From Rhizobium sp. BK376 (GTDB lineage: Bacteria > Pseudomonadota > Alphaproteobacteria > Rhizobiales > Rhizobiaceae): a stretch of DNA of 64,000 bases. Under the pieces are notes generated by a model. That model made no database searches, was not told where the DNA came from, and saw nothing but the letters and a program-made list of their open reading frames with translations. The position numbers were made by a program, and so were the translations under genes. Location: NCBI RefSeq assembly GCF_004341625.1, contig NZ_SLZG01000009.1, forward strand, positions 124,001 through 188,000, read 5' to 3'. Shown here one piece after another: positions 15,797 through 25,069 of this stretch; positions within the stretch are counted from its first letter, which is position 1; every line of letters begins with the position of its first letter.

Positions 15797-17062
15797 TTAT
15801 TTGGCGCTTCCTACAGTTATCGTGGGGTCCGGTCCCACCAGGCGCACGCGGATCAGGTCGCCGGGCTGAACCTGCGTATGTTCGTCGATCGTCGTCTCTT
15901 CATACTGGCCGTCCGTGAGCCGCACGACGGAGAATTCCGTCTGGATGATCTTTGATCGGTCGGTGACGCGCCGCGCAGCTGCGCTGATCTCAGCCATGAC
16001 TTGCACGTTGTATTCCATTTTTTTCCGGATGCGCAGCATGTCGAGATTGACCTGGCGCAACTCGGTGACAGCGTCGCCCTTTCGCTTGCTGTCCAGATCC
16101 TGAAGTCGGCGTTCGACTTCATTTTTGCTCTGCTTGGCTCGAGCGAGGTAGGAACCGAATTCCAGCAATTGCTGGTTCATCTGCAGCAGTTCTCTCTTTC
16201 GTTCCCGCAGCACTGTTTCTGAAGCTGCGCCTCGCGTAACCAGCCCCTGCGAGGCATCGACGTCCAGCTTGAGAAGGTCGAACTGCTGGTTGCGCAGATC
16301 GGTGCTCTTATTGAGCATGTCGATTTCTTCGGCGAAATTCTGCCGCTGGTCCTGAAGATTGGTTCGGTCGCTTTGCATGACCGTCAGGCGCTGCTGATAG
16401 AGGTTGCGCTCCGAATCCACGATGCTTTGCAGCGTGGCCGGATCACGCAGCGCGCCCTGGTTCGTGATCGGGTAGTCGAACGGCTTGTCGTTGAATTCCG
16501 CTTCCAGGCGTACGCGCTTGACGTCCAGCGAGAGCAGTTGGAGGGTCAGATCCTCGTATTCCTGTTGAACGTTGATCAGCTGAACGCCGGAAGTATCAGT
16601 CTGGACCGTGGGCTCGCGCAGACCGCCACCGAGCGCGAAGAGCTCAAGTGCGATCATGCCCGGCCTGAATTCGAATTTGCCGGGTTTCTGGACGTCGCCC
16701 ATTATGAATACGGGCGCATATTCCTTGATTGCCACCGCCGCCGAGAGATTGGGGATGTGGGGCTTCAGGCCGTTGTTGATCTGGTTGCTGATCTCATCGA
16801 GCGTATGCCCCTCCACCGGGATGTTGCCGAGGATGGGATAGCCAATGGTCCCTCCCGGGCCGACGGGAAATACCCCGCTCAAGCCCGCGTCCCCGTAGAC
16901 CGTGATAGACAGCGTGTCGCCCTCCGCGACCTTGTAGGATTCCTCCTGCGCCGACGATTGCTGTGGCAGCGGGAGAAGAAAACAGGTGGAGATGGCGGTG
17001 CCGAGAATAAACGTCTTCACCCGTCGAGAATGATGCTTCAGCATGAACATGGTCCACCTCAA
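15797..17062 (-). CDS. Polysaccharide export protein, Wza/ExoF-like
   Basis: This 421-residue exported protein has a signal peptide at about residues 15-38 (ILGTAISTCFLLPLP, cut near SSAQ). A Poly_export domain starts at YKVAEGDTLSITVYGDAGLS (about 43), an SLBB-like part includes YAPVFIMGDVQKPGKFEF, and a long coiled coil spans about 175-375. No lipobox Cys is seen, unlike classical Wza. Length and coiled coil match rhizobial ExoF. It forms the periplasmic and outer-membrane part of the secretion channel with the Wzc-like protein encoded just upstream; the ATGA overlap with that gene implies coupled translation. Confidence 0.9.
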   Translation of the reverse strand: MRWTMFMLKHHSRRVKTFILGTAISTCFLLPLPQQSSAQEESYKVAEGDTLSITVYGDAGLSGVFPVGPGGTIGYPILGNIPVEGHTLDEISNQINNGLKPHIPNLSAAVAIKEYAPVFIMGDVQKPGKFEFRPGMIALELFALGGGLREPTVQTDTSGVQLINVQQEYEDLTLQLLSLDVKRVRLEAEFNDKPFDYPITNQGALRDPATLQSIVDSERNLYQQRLTVMQSDRTNLQDQRQNFAEEIDMLNKSTDLRNQQFDLLKLDVDASQGLVTRGAASETVLRERKRELLQMNQQLLEFGSYLARAKQSKNEVERRLQDLDSKRKGDAVTELRQVNLDMLRIRKKMEYNVQVMAEISAAARRVTDRSKIIQTEFSVVRLTDGQYEETTIDEHTQVQPGDLIRVRLVGPDPTITVGSAK

Positions 17063-19203
17063 CTCTGCACGGTCACAGGCCGGGCAGGCTTGTATTTACG
17101 TCCGCGTTTCGATTTTCCTGCCGATGAGAACAGCCAACCGAAGAGCGGCGACCGGTGCCGCTTGCGCCTGATGCCGTTGAGAACGATCCCGCTGATCGGC
17201 CGATTCGTCAGCCTCAGCTTCTTGATCGATGCTTCGACTTCGGTGATCTTGGCGATGTCAGGATTGATGACGAAAGCGACGGTGTCGGAGAAGGACGCCA
17301 CACGAAGCAGATCGAAACCATCCGCGGCCGTGGGTCCGTCAATGAGGACAAGGTCGTATCGGCGCTTCATTTCCTCCATCAGCGTCGCGAAGCGGCGGCT
17401 GCCAAGGATGAATTCCGGCGGTACGTCACATTCCTCAGCGAAGACGATATCGACATCCGATCCTGGATCGTGCTGGATCAGCTCATCCGCCGATATTTCC
17501 TCGGTCACGAATTGAGCGAGATGCCTCGACGTTTGTAGCGCAAATTCCTTCGAAAGCGTCGGGTTTCGCAGGTTGCACTCCAGTACGGCAGTCTTCACGC
17601 CGGTTGCTGCGAGTGAGCGAGCGAGATTCCCGATAATGAATGTCTTGCCTTCGCCGTTTATGGACGAGGTCAGCACGACGACGCGGGCGCGTTCCGTAGA
17701 GAGCCGAAGATAGGTCTGTAGATCCGCAATCGCTGCCCGGAAATCCGGTGCACTGCGGTTGATATCAGCAGCCAGGACAACTTCCTTGCGTGAGAGGCGC
17801 GGTATTCGCCCGATGATGGCCAATCCGAGCTTCGCTTCGAGTTTGTTTGGCGAGCGGACCGACTTGTCGGTGAAGTTCAAGAGAAGCGCGAGTGCGATAC
17901 CTCCCAGTATGCCGAAGACGAGGCCGGCAATTGCCCATAGTTTGGCATCGGGGCTGGTTGGATGCGGACTTGGCATGGCGCGAGAGATCAGCCGCGCTTC
18001 GGCCGTGGCGATGCCATCCTGTTCGATTGTCTGCTTGTATCGTGACAGGTAGCTTTCATAGAGAACGCGGTTGGCTGCTGCTTCGCGGTCGAGCTGGCTC
18101 AACTGGACCTGAGCCTGGCTGGTTTTCGACATCGCCGTCTGGATGTCTTTCAAATTGGCTTCAAGGGCTTCCTGCTGCTTGTCGTTGACGACAATTTCGC
18201 TTCGAAGACCATTGACGACCTGCGTCACCTCGTTGGCAACCTGCTGTTTCAACGATGCGCGCTGGGACAAGAGTTGCGGCAGTTGCGAGTTCATCAGGGC
18301 GCCGCTCTTGTCGATGTCGGCGATGGCACGTTCAACCCTTGCCTGCTCGGCTCGGAGCGCCTGAACGCTGGGGGAGGAGAGAACCTCGTACAATCCGAGG
18401 ATATCGCCTTCCTTTTGCATTTGTTCCGCTGTCTCAAGCCGCGCGACGGAGCCGGCCATTTTCGTCTGCAGCGAGGTCAATTCGTCGTTCATCCGGGAAA
18501 TCTGCTGGGATTGCAGCGGTGCGCCACCCGTATCGACAAGCCCCGCCTGCGTACGGAAATCATTGGCTGCCCGTTCGGACTCTTCGAGTTTGGTCCTGAG
18601 GCTCACCAGGCGCTCGCCAAGCCACTCACTGACGCGTCTCGTCGCCGATGTCTGCTGATCGATCTGGTAGTCGATATAGGCTTCCCCGTAGGCATTGGCG
18701 ACTTGCGCCGCGTAAACCGAATCGGTGGCGTAATAGTCGATGTAAATCGTGTAGGAGCGTCCGTCGTTGATGACACGGACGTCATCCATCATCTTGTCCA
18801 GCTTAATTTTCTTCTCACGCGGGTCCAGGGTCGTCTGCTCTGGCTGAGGTCCCGGACCGTTGGCGCGTCTTTCGGCGGCAATATCCTGTTTGCTCAGCTT
18901 ATCGAGCACGCGTTCGGCCATCGATCTCGATCCGATGATGTCGAGTTCGGTGCGCAAAACGGGGCTGTCCTGGGGCAATGGGGAGATGACGGATTCCGTC
19001 GGCAGGACCTGAAGCTTGCGGGCGTCCAGCGCCAATATCGCCTCTGCCTTGTAGCGTGCCGGTGTCGCGAAGTAGGAGACCGCGGCTCCGATCAAACCTA
19101 GAATGAGACACTGGAATACGACATACCGTCTTTCCCAGAGGATCGAAAGGAAGCGGGGCCCTGTCTCTTGATCCTGTGCCTGCGGACTCTGCGATACTAT
19201 CAT
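17059..19203 (-). CDS. Wzc/ExoP-like polysaccharide co-polymerase with degenerate kinase domain
   Basis: This 714-residue inner-membrane protein has a Wzz domain with a first helix at about 27-47, periplasmic coiled coils (about 190-390), a second helix at 423-443 and a cytosolic P-loop domain at about 490-690. Walker A is INGEGKT (515-521) and Walker B is LVLIDGPTAADG. The Walker A' segment reads VLECNLRNPTL where BY-kinases have Asp-x-Asp, and the C-terminus has only one Tyr (YKPARPVTVQS), not a Tyr cluster. It should control chain length and export with the Wza-like protein, but tyrosine autophosphorylation is doubtful. ATG 19203 is preferred over TTG 19230. Confidence 0.9.
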   Translation of the reverse strand: MIVSQSPQAQDQETGPRFLSILWERRYVVFQCLILGLIGAAVSYFATPARYKAEAILALDARKLQVLPTESVISPLPQDSPVLRTELDIIGSRSMAERVLDKLSKQDIAAERRANGPGPQPEQTTLDPREKKIKLDKMMDDVRVINDGRSYTIYIDYYATDSVYAAQVANAYGEAYIDYQIDQQTSATRRVSEWLGERLVSLRTKLEESERAANDFRTQAGLVDTGGAPLQSQQISRMNDELTSLQTKMAGSVARLETAEQMQKEGDILGLYEVLSSPSVQALRAEQARVERAIADIDKSGALMNSQLPQLLSQRASLKQQVANEVTQVVNGLRSEIVVNDKQQEALEANLKDIQTAMSKTSQAQVQLSQLDREAAANRVLYESYLSRYKQTIEQDGIATAEARLISRAMPSPHPTSPDAKLWAIAGLVFGILGGIALALLLNFTDKSVRSPNKLEAKLGLAIIGRIPRLSRKEVVLAADINRSAPDFRAAIADLQTYLRLSTERARVVVLTSSINGEGKTFIIGNLARSLAATGVKTAVLECNLRNPTLSKEFALQTSRHLAQFVTEEISADELIQHDPGSDVDIVFAEECDVPPEFILGSRRFATLMEEMKRRYDLVLIDGPTAADGFDLLRVASFSDTVAFVINPDIAKITEVEASIKKLRLTNRPISGIVLNGIRRKRHRSPLFGWLFSSAGKSKRGRKYKPARPVTVQS

Positions 19204-19253
19204 CAAACAATTCCCGTACTTGGATGACAAACACTCGGTCGGGTTTTGGCCGA

Positions 19254-20027
19254 TCAGCAGGCCCGATCCTTCATCGCTATATCTCCGATCTTGCAGGCCA
19301 CCTCCGTTCGGTTGGTCGCTCCAAGCTTCTTCATGATATTGCGAATGTGGACTTTGATGGTGCTTTCACAGAGGTTCAGCTCGGAGGCGATCACCTTGTT
19401 TGCCTTGCCGCAACGAAGGGCCTGCGCCACAGCCGACTGCCGGCTCGTGAACGTGGAAGCAGAGGCGGGTCGGGCCATTTTGGAAATGCCAAGGGACTCG
19501 CGCATGTTGAGCAGGCTGCTTGCCGGGACAAAGCGTCCGCCGGCTATGGCAAGGCCGATCGCCTGGATGCAGACGTCGATGCTGACGGAGCTTGGAATAT
19601 AGCCGCGCACGCCGAGCTGGATGATATGCAGAACCTCGGGGAGTTCCTGGCTGTTCGACAGAACGATAACCGGGGTAGGCGCCATCGCTGTCACGAGCGT
19701 CTTGATTTCCTCGCTCAGGCTCTCGTCATTGATGTCGGTGTTGCCGGCATTGAAGAGAATGGCACGCGGCAGACCCAGATCCCTCTTCGTGTCGCCCCAT
19801 TCCTCCAAGTCGCTGCAGGCGACGACCTTCATGCCGATGTTATGAATGGCAAGGCCATGGGCCAGGCATTCCCGCTCCAGCGCACGCCTGTCGATCAGCG
19901 CGAGATACCCAGTGGTTCGCAGTTGCGGCGATGGCTGCACCTGAGTGAGGCCGTTATCGATCGTCCTCACGCTCCCGGGATGAACGGTGATGTCCTTCGT
20001 ACCAAAGTCGAGACGCTCCGTGCTCAT
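19254..20027 (-). CDS. LuxR-type regulator with an Asp-less receiver-like domain (copy 1)
   Basis: This 257-residue protein has an N-terminal receiver-like domain (about 40-165) and a C-terminal LuxR/FixJ helix-turn-helix (about 190-250, KVIASELNLCESTIKVHIRN then IMKKLGATNRTEV). At the end of the third strand, where a phospho-acceptor Asp belongs, the sequence is AILFNAGN. Only one acidic residue remains of the metal-binding pair (ALIDRRAL). It therefore probably works without phosphorylation. It lies 50 bases upstream of the Wzc-like gene on the same strand, so it may be co-transcribed with and control export genes. It is a paralogue of the regulator at 27.8-28.6 kb. GAGAGGGG precedes ATG 20027. 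Confidence 0.85.
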   Translation of the reverse strand: MSTERLDFGTKDITVHPGSVRTIDNGLTQVQPSPQLRTTGYLALIDRRALERECLAHGLAIHNIGMKVVACSDLEEWGDTKRDLGLPRAILFNAGNTDINDESLSEEIKTLVTAMAPTPVIVLSNSQELPEVLHIIQLGVRGYIPSSVSIDVCIQAIGLAIAGGRFVPASSLLNMRESLGISKMARPASASTFTSRQSAVAQALRCGKANKVIASELNLCESTIKVHIRNIMKKLGATNRTEVACKIGDIAMKDRAC

Positions 20028-20131
20028 CTTCAACCCCTCTCCTCAACTGAATATTGATCCGCTTGGGTTTCTCTTTGTGGTTCTTGGTGTTCCTTTTGTT
20101 CGGGCGCCTTGCCATGTTCGCGCCGATATCG

Positions 20132-20785
20132 TCATGCCAGTAGAAGTTTCCTCGCCGTGAACGCCTCCGCAAAACGCGCCGGCGCGCGGCATTCCATCCC
20201 GCGCAGTCGCGCCAGGCTGCGGAACGTATCCGCATCGAACCAGTCCTTCGACCGCTGCGTTCCGAAATTCTTCAGAAGCAACTCGACCTTGGCCTCCATG
20301 ATGGCCTCGGCTATCGGCACGTAGGTGTTGCGCCGCATCAGATCGCCGTCCCATTTCGGAATTTCGTATTCCAGGATGAAGTGGTCGCGGAACACGTTGG
20401 TGGTCAGCATGTTGATCTCGCGATGGTCCTGATGTTCATCCTCCCGGCTGTGCGTGAAGATGACATCCGGACTGACGCGACTGCGAAGCTCAATCAGCCA
20501 TGCCTTGATCTCTCGGCTCTGGCTCGGGAAATAGCTGTCCTCGAAATTGCCGAGCTCGATCTTGCAGCTCTCGGTTTCGCTGAGGAAAGCTTCAGCCGAT
20601 CTGCGCGCCTCGGTCTCGCGTTCGCCTGAAGCGCTGAAGACGCACCAGTGGACGTCAAGGATGACGCCGCGTGAAAGCATGCTCAGTATCGTGCCGCCGA
20701 CGCCGATTTCGATATCGTCCGAATGTGCACCGAGGCACAGGACCGACAGGCGTTCACCACGCGATGCGAGCGCAATGTTTCTCAT
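20132..20785 (-). CDS. PIG-L family (LmbE-like) deacetylase
   Basis: This 217-residue protein has the zinc site of the family, LGAHSDDIEIGVGG (His-x-x-Asp-Asp, about residues 18-23) and the second His in FTHSREDEHQDHREIN (about 117-131). PIG-L enzymes remove N-acetyl from GlcNAc-type sugars or related conjugates. It starts in ATGA overlap with the cytidylyltransferase gene upstream, so it belongs to the same operon as that gene and the methyltransferase. A role in deacetylating an amino sugar made by this gene set is inferred. Confidence 0.87.
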   Translation of the reverse strand: MRNIALASRGERLSVLCLGAHSDDIEIGVGGTILSMLSRGVILDVHWCVFSASGERETEARRSAEAFLSETESCKIELGNFEDSYFPSQSREIKAWLIELRSRVSPDVIFTHSREDEHQDHREINMLTTNVFRDHFILEYEIPKWDGDLMRRNTYVPIAEAIMEAKVELLLKNFGTQRSKDWFDADTFRSLARLRGMECRAPARFAEAFTARKLLLA

Positions 20786-21585
20786 GGGCGCAGCGCTGCT
20801 CCGCTTCGCACCGCTCCGGTCTCGCGGATCCACGGCATATCACCGCGTTCGACCATTGCTTCCAGCGTCTGCCAGTCGCGCAGCGTGTCCATCGAGCGCC
20901 AGAAGCCGGTGTGCTTGTAGGCCATGAGCTTGTCTTCGGCGATCAGACGGGAGAAGGGCTCCAGCACAAGCTCCTCACCTTCGCGCATATAGTCGAAAAT
21001 CTCGCCGCGCATCAGGAAGTAGCCGCCATTGATCCAGATATCTGACCTGTCCGACGACCTGAATTCGCGCACTCGACCGTCGTCTTCGATATCGGCGAGA
21101 TGATAGGTGAGGGGCGGGCGCACCGCGAGGAAGCAGGCAAGCTTGTCGCTCGCCTCGAAGCGGGCGATCATGTCGTCAAGGTCGACATTCGTCAGCCCGT
21201 CGCTGTAGTTCGCCAGGAAGATCTTCTCGTTCTTGACGTGATCGCGCACGGCCCAGAGCCGCTCGCCGATATTGCGCCAGATGCCGGTATCGATCAGCGA
21301 AACGCGCCATTCCTTCCGCATCTCGCCCAGCAACTCGACCTGGCCCGAACCCGACACGACGCAATCCGAAAAAGCGTGGGGTTTGCTGTTCAGGAAGAAG
21401 TCTTTGATGACATTGGCTTTGTAGCCGAGGCAAAGAATGAACTCGTCGTGCCCGTAATCCGAATAATATTGCATGACGTGACGCATGATCGGCTGCGAGC
21501 CTAGCGGGATAAGAGGCTTCGGCACGCTCTCGGAATATTCGCGGATCCGGGTTCCCATGCCACCGCAGAAAAGGACGACTTTCAT
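20782..21585 (-). CDS. rfbF: Glucose-1-phosphate cytidylyltransferase
   Basis: This 267-residue nucleotidyltransferase starts with VVLFCGGMGTRIREYSES, followed by the sugar-phosphate binding PKPLIPLG. Further motifs are ILCLGYKANVIKDFF, LANYSDGLTNVDLDDMI (metal-binding Asp) and DIWINGGYFLM. These match RfbF/DdhA, which makes CDP-glucose from CTP and glucose-1-phosphate. It overlaps both neighbours by ATGA, giving a tight methyltransferase-rfbF-PIG-L unit. The usual partner RfbG (CDP-glucose 4,6-dehydratase) is not adjacent, so the downstream fate of CDP-glucose is unusual. Confidence 0.9.
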   Translation of the reverse strand: MKVVLFCGGMGTRIREYSESVPKPLIPLGSQPIMRHVMQYYSDYGHDEFILCLGYKANVIKDFFLNSKPHAFSDCVVSGSGQVELLGEMRKEWRVSLIDTGIWRNIGERLWAVRDHVKNEKIFLANYSDGLTNVDLDDMIARFEASDKLACFLAVRPPLTYHLADIEDDGRVREFRSSDRSDIWINGGYFLMRGEIFDYMREGEELVLEPFSRLIAEDKLMAYKHTGFWRSMDTLRDWQTLEAMVERGDMPWIRETGAVRSGAALRP

Positions 21586-22877
21586 GGCTGGCTCTCCGTT
21601 GGATCGATGACGGCTACATGAGGGATTGGAACGATAAACTTCCCACCCCAGTCGCCGATGTGCTTCATCTGCTTGACGATCTCGCCTTTGAGATTCCAGG
21701 GCAGGATGAGGACGTAGTCTGGCTTGTGCATGTCGATTTCGTTGACCGGCCGGATCGGTATGTGCATGCCGGGCGTGAACCGGCCGTGCTTGTACGGATT
21801 GCGGTCGACGGTGAAGTCGAGGAAATCGGTGCCGATTGCGCAATAGTTGAGAAGCGTATTGCCCTTGCCAGGCGCGCCGTAGCCGCAAATGGTCTTGCCT
21901 GCGTTCTTCAGCTGGATGAGGTAGGAAAGCAGATTGCGTTTCGTCGTGCGCACTGCTTCGCCGAAAGAAGTATAGGTTTCGACGAGGTCCAGGCCGGCCT
22001 TGAATTCAGCCATGCGCAGCGCGTCGACCCGCTCTTCGCGATGGATGTTTTCATCCCTGTGGCAAAGGTAGATGCGCAGCGAGCCGCCGTGCGTCGGCAA
22101 CTCTTCGACATCGAAGACCTTGAGGTCGTGAAGTCGCGCCATCTTCTCGATCGTCATCAGGGAGAAGTAGGAGAAGTGCTCGTGGTAGATCGTGTCGAAC
22201 TGGCTTTCCGCAATCAGCGTGGCGATATGGGGAAATTCGAGCGTGATCACGCCTTGCGGCTTGAGGAGCAGCTTCATTCCGGCGACGAAGTCGTTGAGAT
22301 CGGGAACCTGTGCCAGGACATTGTTGCCGACAATCAGGTCGGCCATCTTGCCTTCAGCGACCATTTCGCCGGCAAGTGACGTTCCGAAGAAGCGCGTGAC
22401 CGTGGGCACGCCTTTTTCGACGGCGACCTTTGCCACGTTGATGGCCGGCTCAATGCCGATGACAGGTATGGCCTTCTTCACGAAGTGCTGCAGGAGATAG
22501 CCGTCGTTGCTGGCAAGCTCGACGACAAGGCTTTCCGAATTCAGGCCGAAGCGATCGGCCGCCATGTCGCAATAACGACGGGCATGCTCGACCCAACTGT
22601 CCGAATAGGAGGAGAAATATGCGTATTCCTCGAATATATGCTGCGGACTGATATGCTCTTCGAGCTGAACCAGAAGGCACTCGCGGCAGACAAAGGCATG
22701 GAGCGGGTAGTAGGCCTCCATGTTGCCGATCTCCGCCGCGGGTACGAAACTTTCGCATGGCGGTGACATTCCCAGATCTACGAAAGTATCTTGCAGAGCT
22801 GCCCCGCAGAGCCGGCAAAGCCGAGCATTCTGAATGGCAGCCGTCATCGATAAGCTCTGACCGGCCTGAAGATTCAT
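21582..22877 (-). CDS. SAM-dependent sugar C-methyltransferase (TylC3/TcaB9-like)
   Basis: This 431-residue protein has three parts: an N-terminal zinc-binding domain with Cys pairs CRLCG and CRECLLV, a central SAM-binding Rossmann domain (VVELASNDGYLLQHF, then IVGNNVLAQVPDLND) and a C-terminal domain starting near KTICGYGAPGKGNTLLNY. The segment FDTIYHEHFSYFS holds the catalytic His-Glu-His region of deoxysugar C-methyltransferases acting on NDP-keto-sugars. Together with rfbF this predicts a C-methyl-branched CDP-sugar. The ATG at 22877 is chosen with GGGGACGGGGG before it; an ATG 30 bases further in is possible. Confidence 0.87.
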   Translation of the reverse strand: MNLQAGQSLSMTAAIQNARLCRLCGAALQDTFVDLGMSPPCESFVPAAEIGNMEAYYPLHAFVCRECLLVQLEEHISPQHIFEEYAYFSSYSDSWVEHARRYCDMAADRFGLNSESLVVELASNDGYLLQHFVKKAIPVIGIEPAINVAKVAVEKGVPTVTRFFGTSLAGEMVAEGKMADLIVGNNVLAQVPDLNDFVAGMKLLLKPQGVITLEFPHIATLIAESQFDTIYHEHFSYFSLMTIEKMARLHDLKVFDVEELPTHGGSLRIYLCHRDENIHREERVDALRMAEFKAGLDLVETYTSFGEAVRTTKRNLLSYLIQLKNAGKTICGYGAPGKGNTLLNYCAIGTDFLDFTVDRNPYKHGRFTPGMHIPIRPVNEIDMHKPDYVLILPWNLKGEIVKQMKHIGDWGGKFIVPIPHVAVIDPTESQP

Positions 22878-23189
22878 GCCCCCGTCCCCTATATGATTCA
22901 AGATGACCTGATCGCGGACCTGATAAGCCCGTCGTTGATGTTGGCAAAGTATCTCCGGGGGGCGTTGAAAACGATACCGCAATACGAACACCGATATCGT
23001 CCAAAAGCCGTATGAATTCTGTCTTGTTTTTGAACAATAATTCGATAGTCGACTATCGTTATTCTGAATATCACCTTAAGTACTTGTTCTCATTTGCCTT
23101 GTATTGGGGTAATATCTTATCAATAGCTTGCAGTGTTGGTGTTTTGCCCATTGGTGGTAAGACTTTTGAGACTATTGCTGGGGGATCGG
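22878..23189. promoter_or_regulatory. AT-rich divergent promoter region
   Basis: About 310 bases between the methyltransferase gene and the RfbC-like gene. From about 23010 it is clearly AT-rich compared with the genes around it, and it contains a 16-bp perfect palindrome. It should carry promoters in both directions. Confidence 0.6.
23043..23058. promoter_or_regulatory. 16-bp perfect palindrome, candidate operator
   Basis: CGATAGTCGACTATCG is fully self-complementary and lies in the AT-rich divergent promoter region. Its size fits a dimer of a helix-turn-helix protein such as the LuxR-type regulators in this cluster; that link is inferred. Confidence 0.55.
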
Positions 23190-23732
23190 ATGCGCTTCAA
23201 CAGGACGAGAATTGAGGATCTCTGGATCGTCGAACCCATACCGTCGGTCGACAGTCGCGGTTCGTTTGCGCGAACCTTCTGCAAGGAGGAGTTCGCCCAA
23301 CACGGGCTCATTCAGGACTTTGTCCAGCACAGCTACTCTCATTCGCGCCAGAAACACACGATCCGCGGCCTACATTTCCAGAAGCCCCCACATGGGGAAG
23401 ACAAACTGGTCTCCTGCATGCAGGGCGCAATATGGGACGTCGCCGTGGACCTGAGGCCAGAATCTCCAACCTACCTCGAATGGGCAGGGGCCGTGCTCTC
23501 CAGCGAGAACCGGGCGCAGTTCTATATTCCGAAAGGCTTTGCCCACGGCTTTCAATCACTCAGTGACGATGCCGTGGTGTCCTACCTGATATCGACTCCA
23601 TACGAGCCCACTGCCGCCAGCGGCATACGCTTCGACGACCCGGCCGTCGGCGTCAGTTGGCCTGCGGATCCCGCCGTCATGTCCGACAAGGATAAGAGCT
23701 GGCCGCTGCTGCGCGTCAGCGATCCCGTCTAG
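23190..23732 (+). CDS. dTDP-4-dehydrorhamnose 3,5-epimerase-like protein (RfbC family)
   Basis: This 180-residue cupin-type sugar epimerase has family motifs SRGSFARTFCKEEF, QHSYSHSRQKHTIRGLHFQ (general base His in the RGLHFQ region), DKLVSCMQGAIWDVAVDLR and YIPKGFAHGFQSLSDDAVVSY. These enzymes epimerise C3 and/or C5 of NDP-4-keto-6-deoxyhexoses. No rmlA, rmlB or rmlD is in the window, so in this context the substrate is more likely the CDP-sugar of the same locus than a dTDP-sugar. It is divergent from the methyltransferase operon and its stop overlaps that of the convergent DUF4910 gene (CTAG shared). Confidence 0.88.
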   Translation: MRFNRTRIEDLWIVEPIPSVDSRGSFARTFCKEEFAQHGLIQDFVQHSYSHSRQKHTIRGLHFQKPPHGEDKLVSCMQGAIWDVAVDLRPESPTYLEWAGAVLSSENRAQFYIPKGFAHGFQSLSDDAVVSYLISTPYEPTAASGIRFDDPAVGVSWPADPAVMSDKDKSWPLLRVSDPV

Positions 23733-25060
23733 TTTTCGGCGGGGCTGATGTCTGCAAGCAAACCTGCATCCCTCAGTCTCCCAGCTGCTTCCGCGATTTC
23801 CGAAAACACCATGTCGGCCCGCTCGGCGATATCAAGAAGCGAATGATTACCGTCGGCCAAATTCAATACCCATAGGTAAGCCATTGTTTTCGTACTGTTG
23901 GTCTTGTGACCGCCAACGGGCGAAAACAGCCCGCGCTTGCCAAGCTGCGGTTCGCCCTTGGGGGAGAGGTTGAGGGGCGTCCAATTGCCCTCGAGCGCAT
24001 CGATCACATCGGTGAGCATCCGGAATGACGAGGCAAGATGTTCAGGGCGTATGAAATCGAGATTGTCCGCTGACGTGTGGTATTCCGCAAAGGTCCCGAA
24101 AGCGCTTCTTTGCAATAGCCCAACCGACATATTGAAGCCGGGCGAACAGAACTGCCTTTCGTCATAGCCGTAAGGACTGAAGTTCTGGACGGTCATCGGC
24201 GTTTCGTTGCAGGAAATGCGTGCCATCAAACGATCTATGATCGCATTGCCCCGACGGCTTTTCTTGTAGATCGGTCCGCCTTCATCGCCGACGCAGGACA
24301 CGACCAGGCCGTGGTCGATGTTGCCGAGGCGATCCTCGTTCCGGGAAAGCCAGGTGAGCGATCCGATCGTGCCCGGAGCGAAGAGAAAGCGGTAGCTGTA
24401 GCGCGTCTTCCGGCCCCGCAGCAGCTGAGCAAGGCTGGTCAGCACTGCAAGTCCCGAGCAATTGTCGTTGGCAAGCGATGGATGGCAAATATGCGCCGAT
24501 AGCAGGACCTCCCTGCCGCTCGTTCCCCGATGGAGGTATTCCCCATAGGACAGGTGTCCATCCGATTTCGTGGAGTCGATGACGACTTCGTAATCGCCAT
24601 CCTGCAGCTCCAGGAGCTGGCTATGCGACAGGCAAAAGGCCCAGTCGTCGATATAGTAGGCGGTCTTATAGGGGATGAGGTCAGGTTGCGCCGGCAGCGT
24701 ATAGATATGGCTCTTCAGCTCACTCAGCGGCATGACTTGCCGAACGTTCCGGCTATAGCTCATGACATGAAGGTTCGAACGAGCGAAATCGACGATTTTT
24801 CGGCCGGCGGCATCCTTGATGTATGCGTCCCTGATGTTCCATTCCGGCGGAATGACCCAGTCGAAGACCTGGGTTCCGGTCGCGACCTGGTGGAGTTCGA
24901 GGTCGATATGTTCGCGCAGAATGTTGATGGTCTCGCGAACACCATTGCCCGTAATGCTGCGGCAGATCGGAAAAAGGCGGCTGGCGAGAGCATAGATCGC
25001 CGGACCTATGCTCTCGCTGTTCTCTGCTAGGTTGGGTCGGGGTGGCAGAGCAGAGTCCAT
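23729..25060 (-). CDS. DUF4910/DUF2172 aminopeptidase-like protein
   Basis: This 443-residue cytosolic protein has a central zinc-peptidase-like domain: LLSAHICHPSLANDNCSG (His and Asp ligands, about residue 190), a Glu-containing CVGDEGGP and a later His in FAEYHTSADNLDF. This is the M28-like arrangement of DUF4910 proteins, flanked by a DUF2172 insertion and a C-terminal helical part. The family is often encoded in surface-polysaccharide loci, but no substrate is established. It follows the epimerase gene by only nine bases, making a three-gene operon with it and the aminotransferase. A role in processing an amino-acyl or amide group on the sugar is a speculation. Confidence 0.8.
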   Translation of the reverse strand: MDSALPPRPNLAENSESIGPAIYALASRLFPICRSITGNGVRETINILREHIDLELHQVATGTQVFDWVIPPEWNIRDAYIKDAAGRKIVDFARSNLHVMSYSRNVRQVMPLSELKSHIYTLPAQPDLIPYKTAYYIDDWAFCLSHSQLLELQDGDYEVVIDSTKSDGHLSYGEYLHRGTSGREVLLSAHICHPSLANDNCSGLAVLTSLAQLLRGRKTRYSYRFLFAPGTIGSLTWLSRNEDRLGNIDHGLVVSCVGDEGGPIYKKSRRGNAIIDRLMARISCNETPMTVQNFSPYGYDERQFCSPGFNMSVGLLQRSAFGTFAEYHTSADNLDFIRPEHLASSFRMLTDVIDALEGNWTPLNLSPKGEPQLGKRGLFSPVGGHKTNSTKTMAYLWVLNLADGNHSLLDIAERADMVFSEIAEAAGRLRDAGLLADISPAEN

Positions 25061-25069
25061 GCGACAGGC

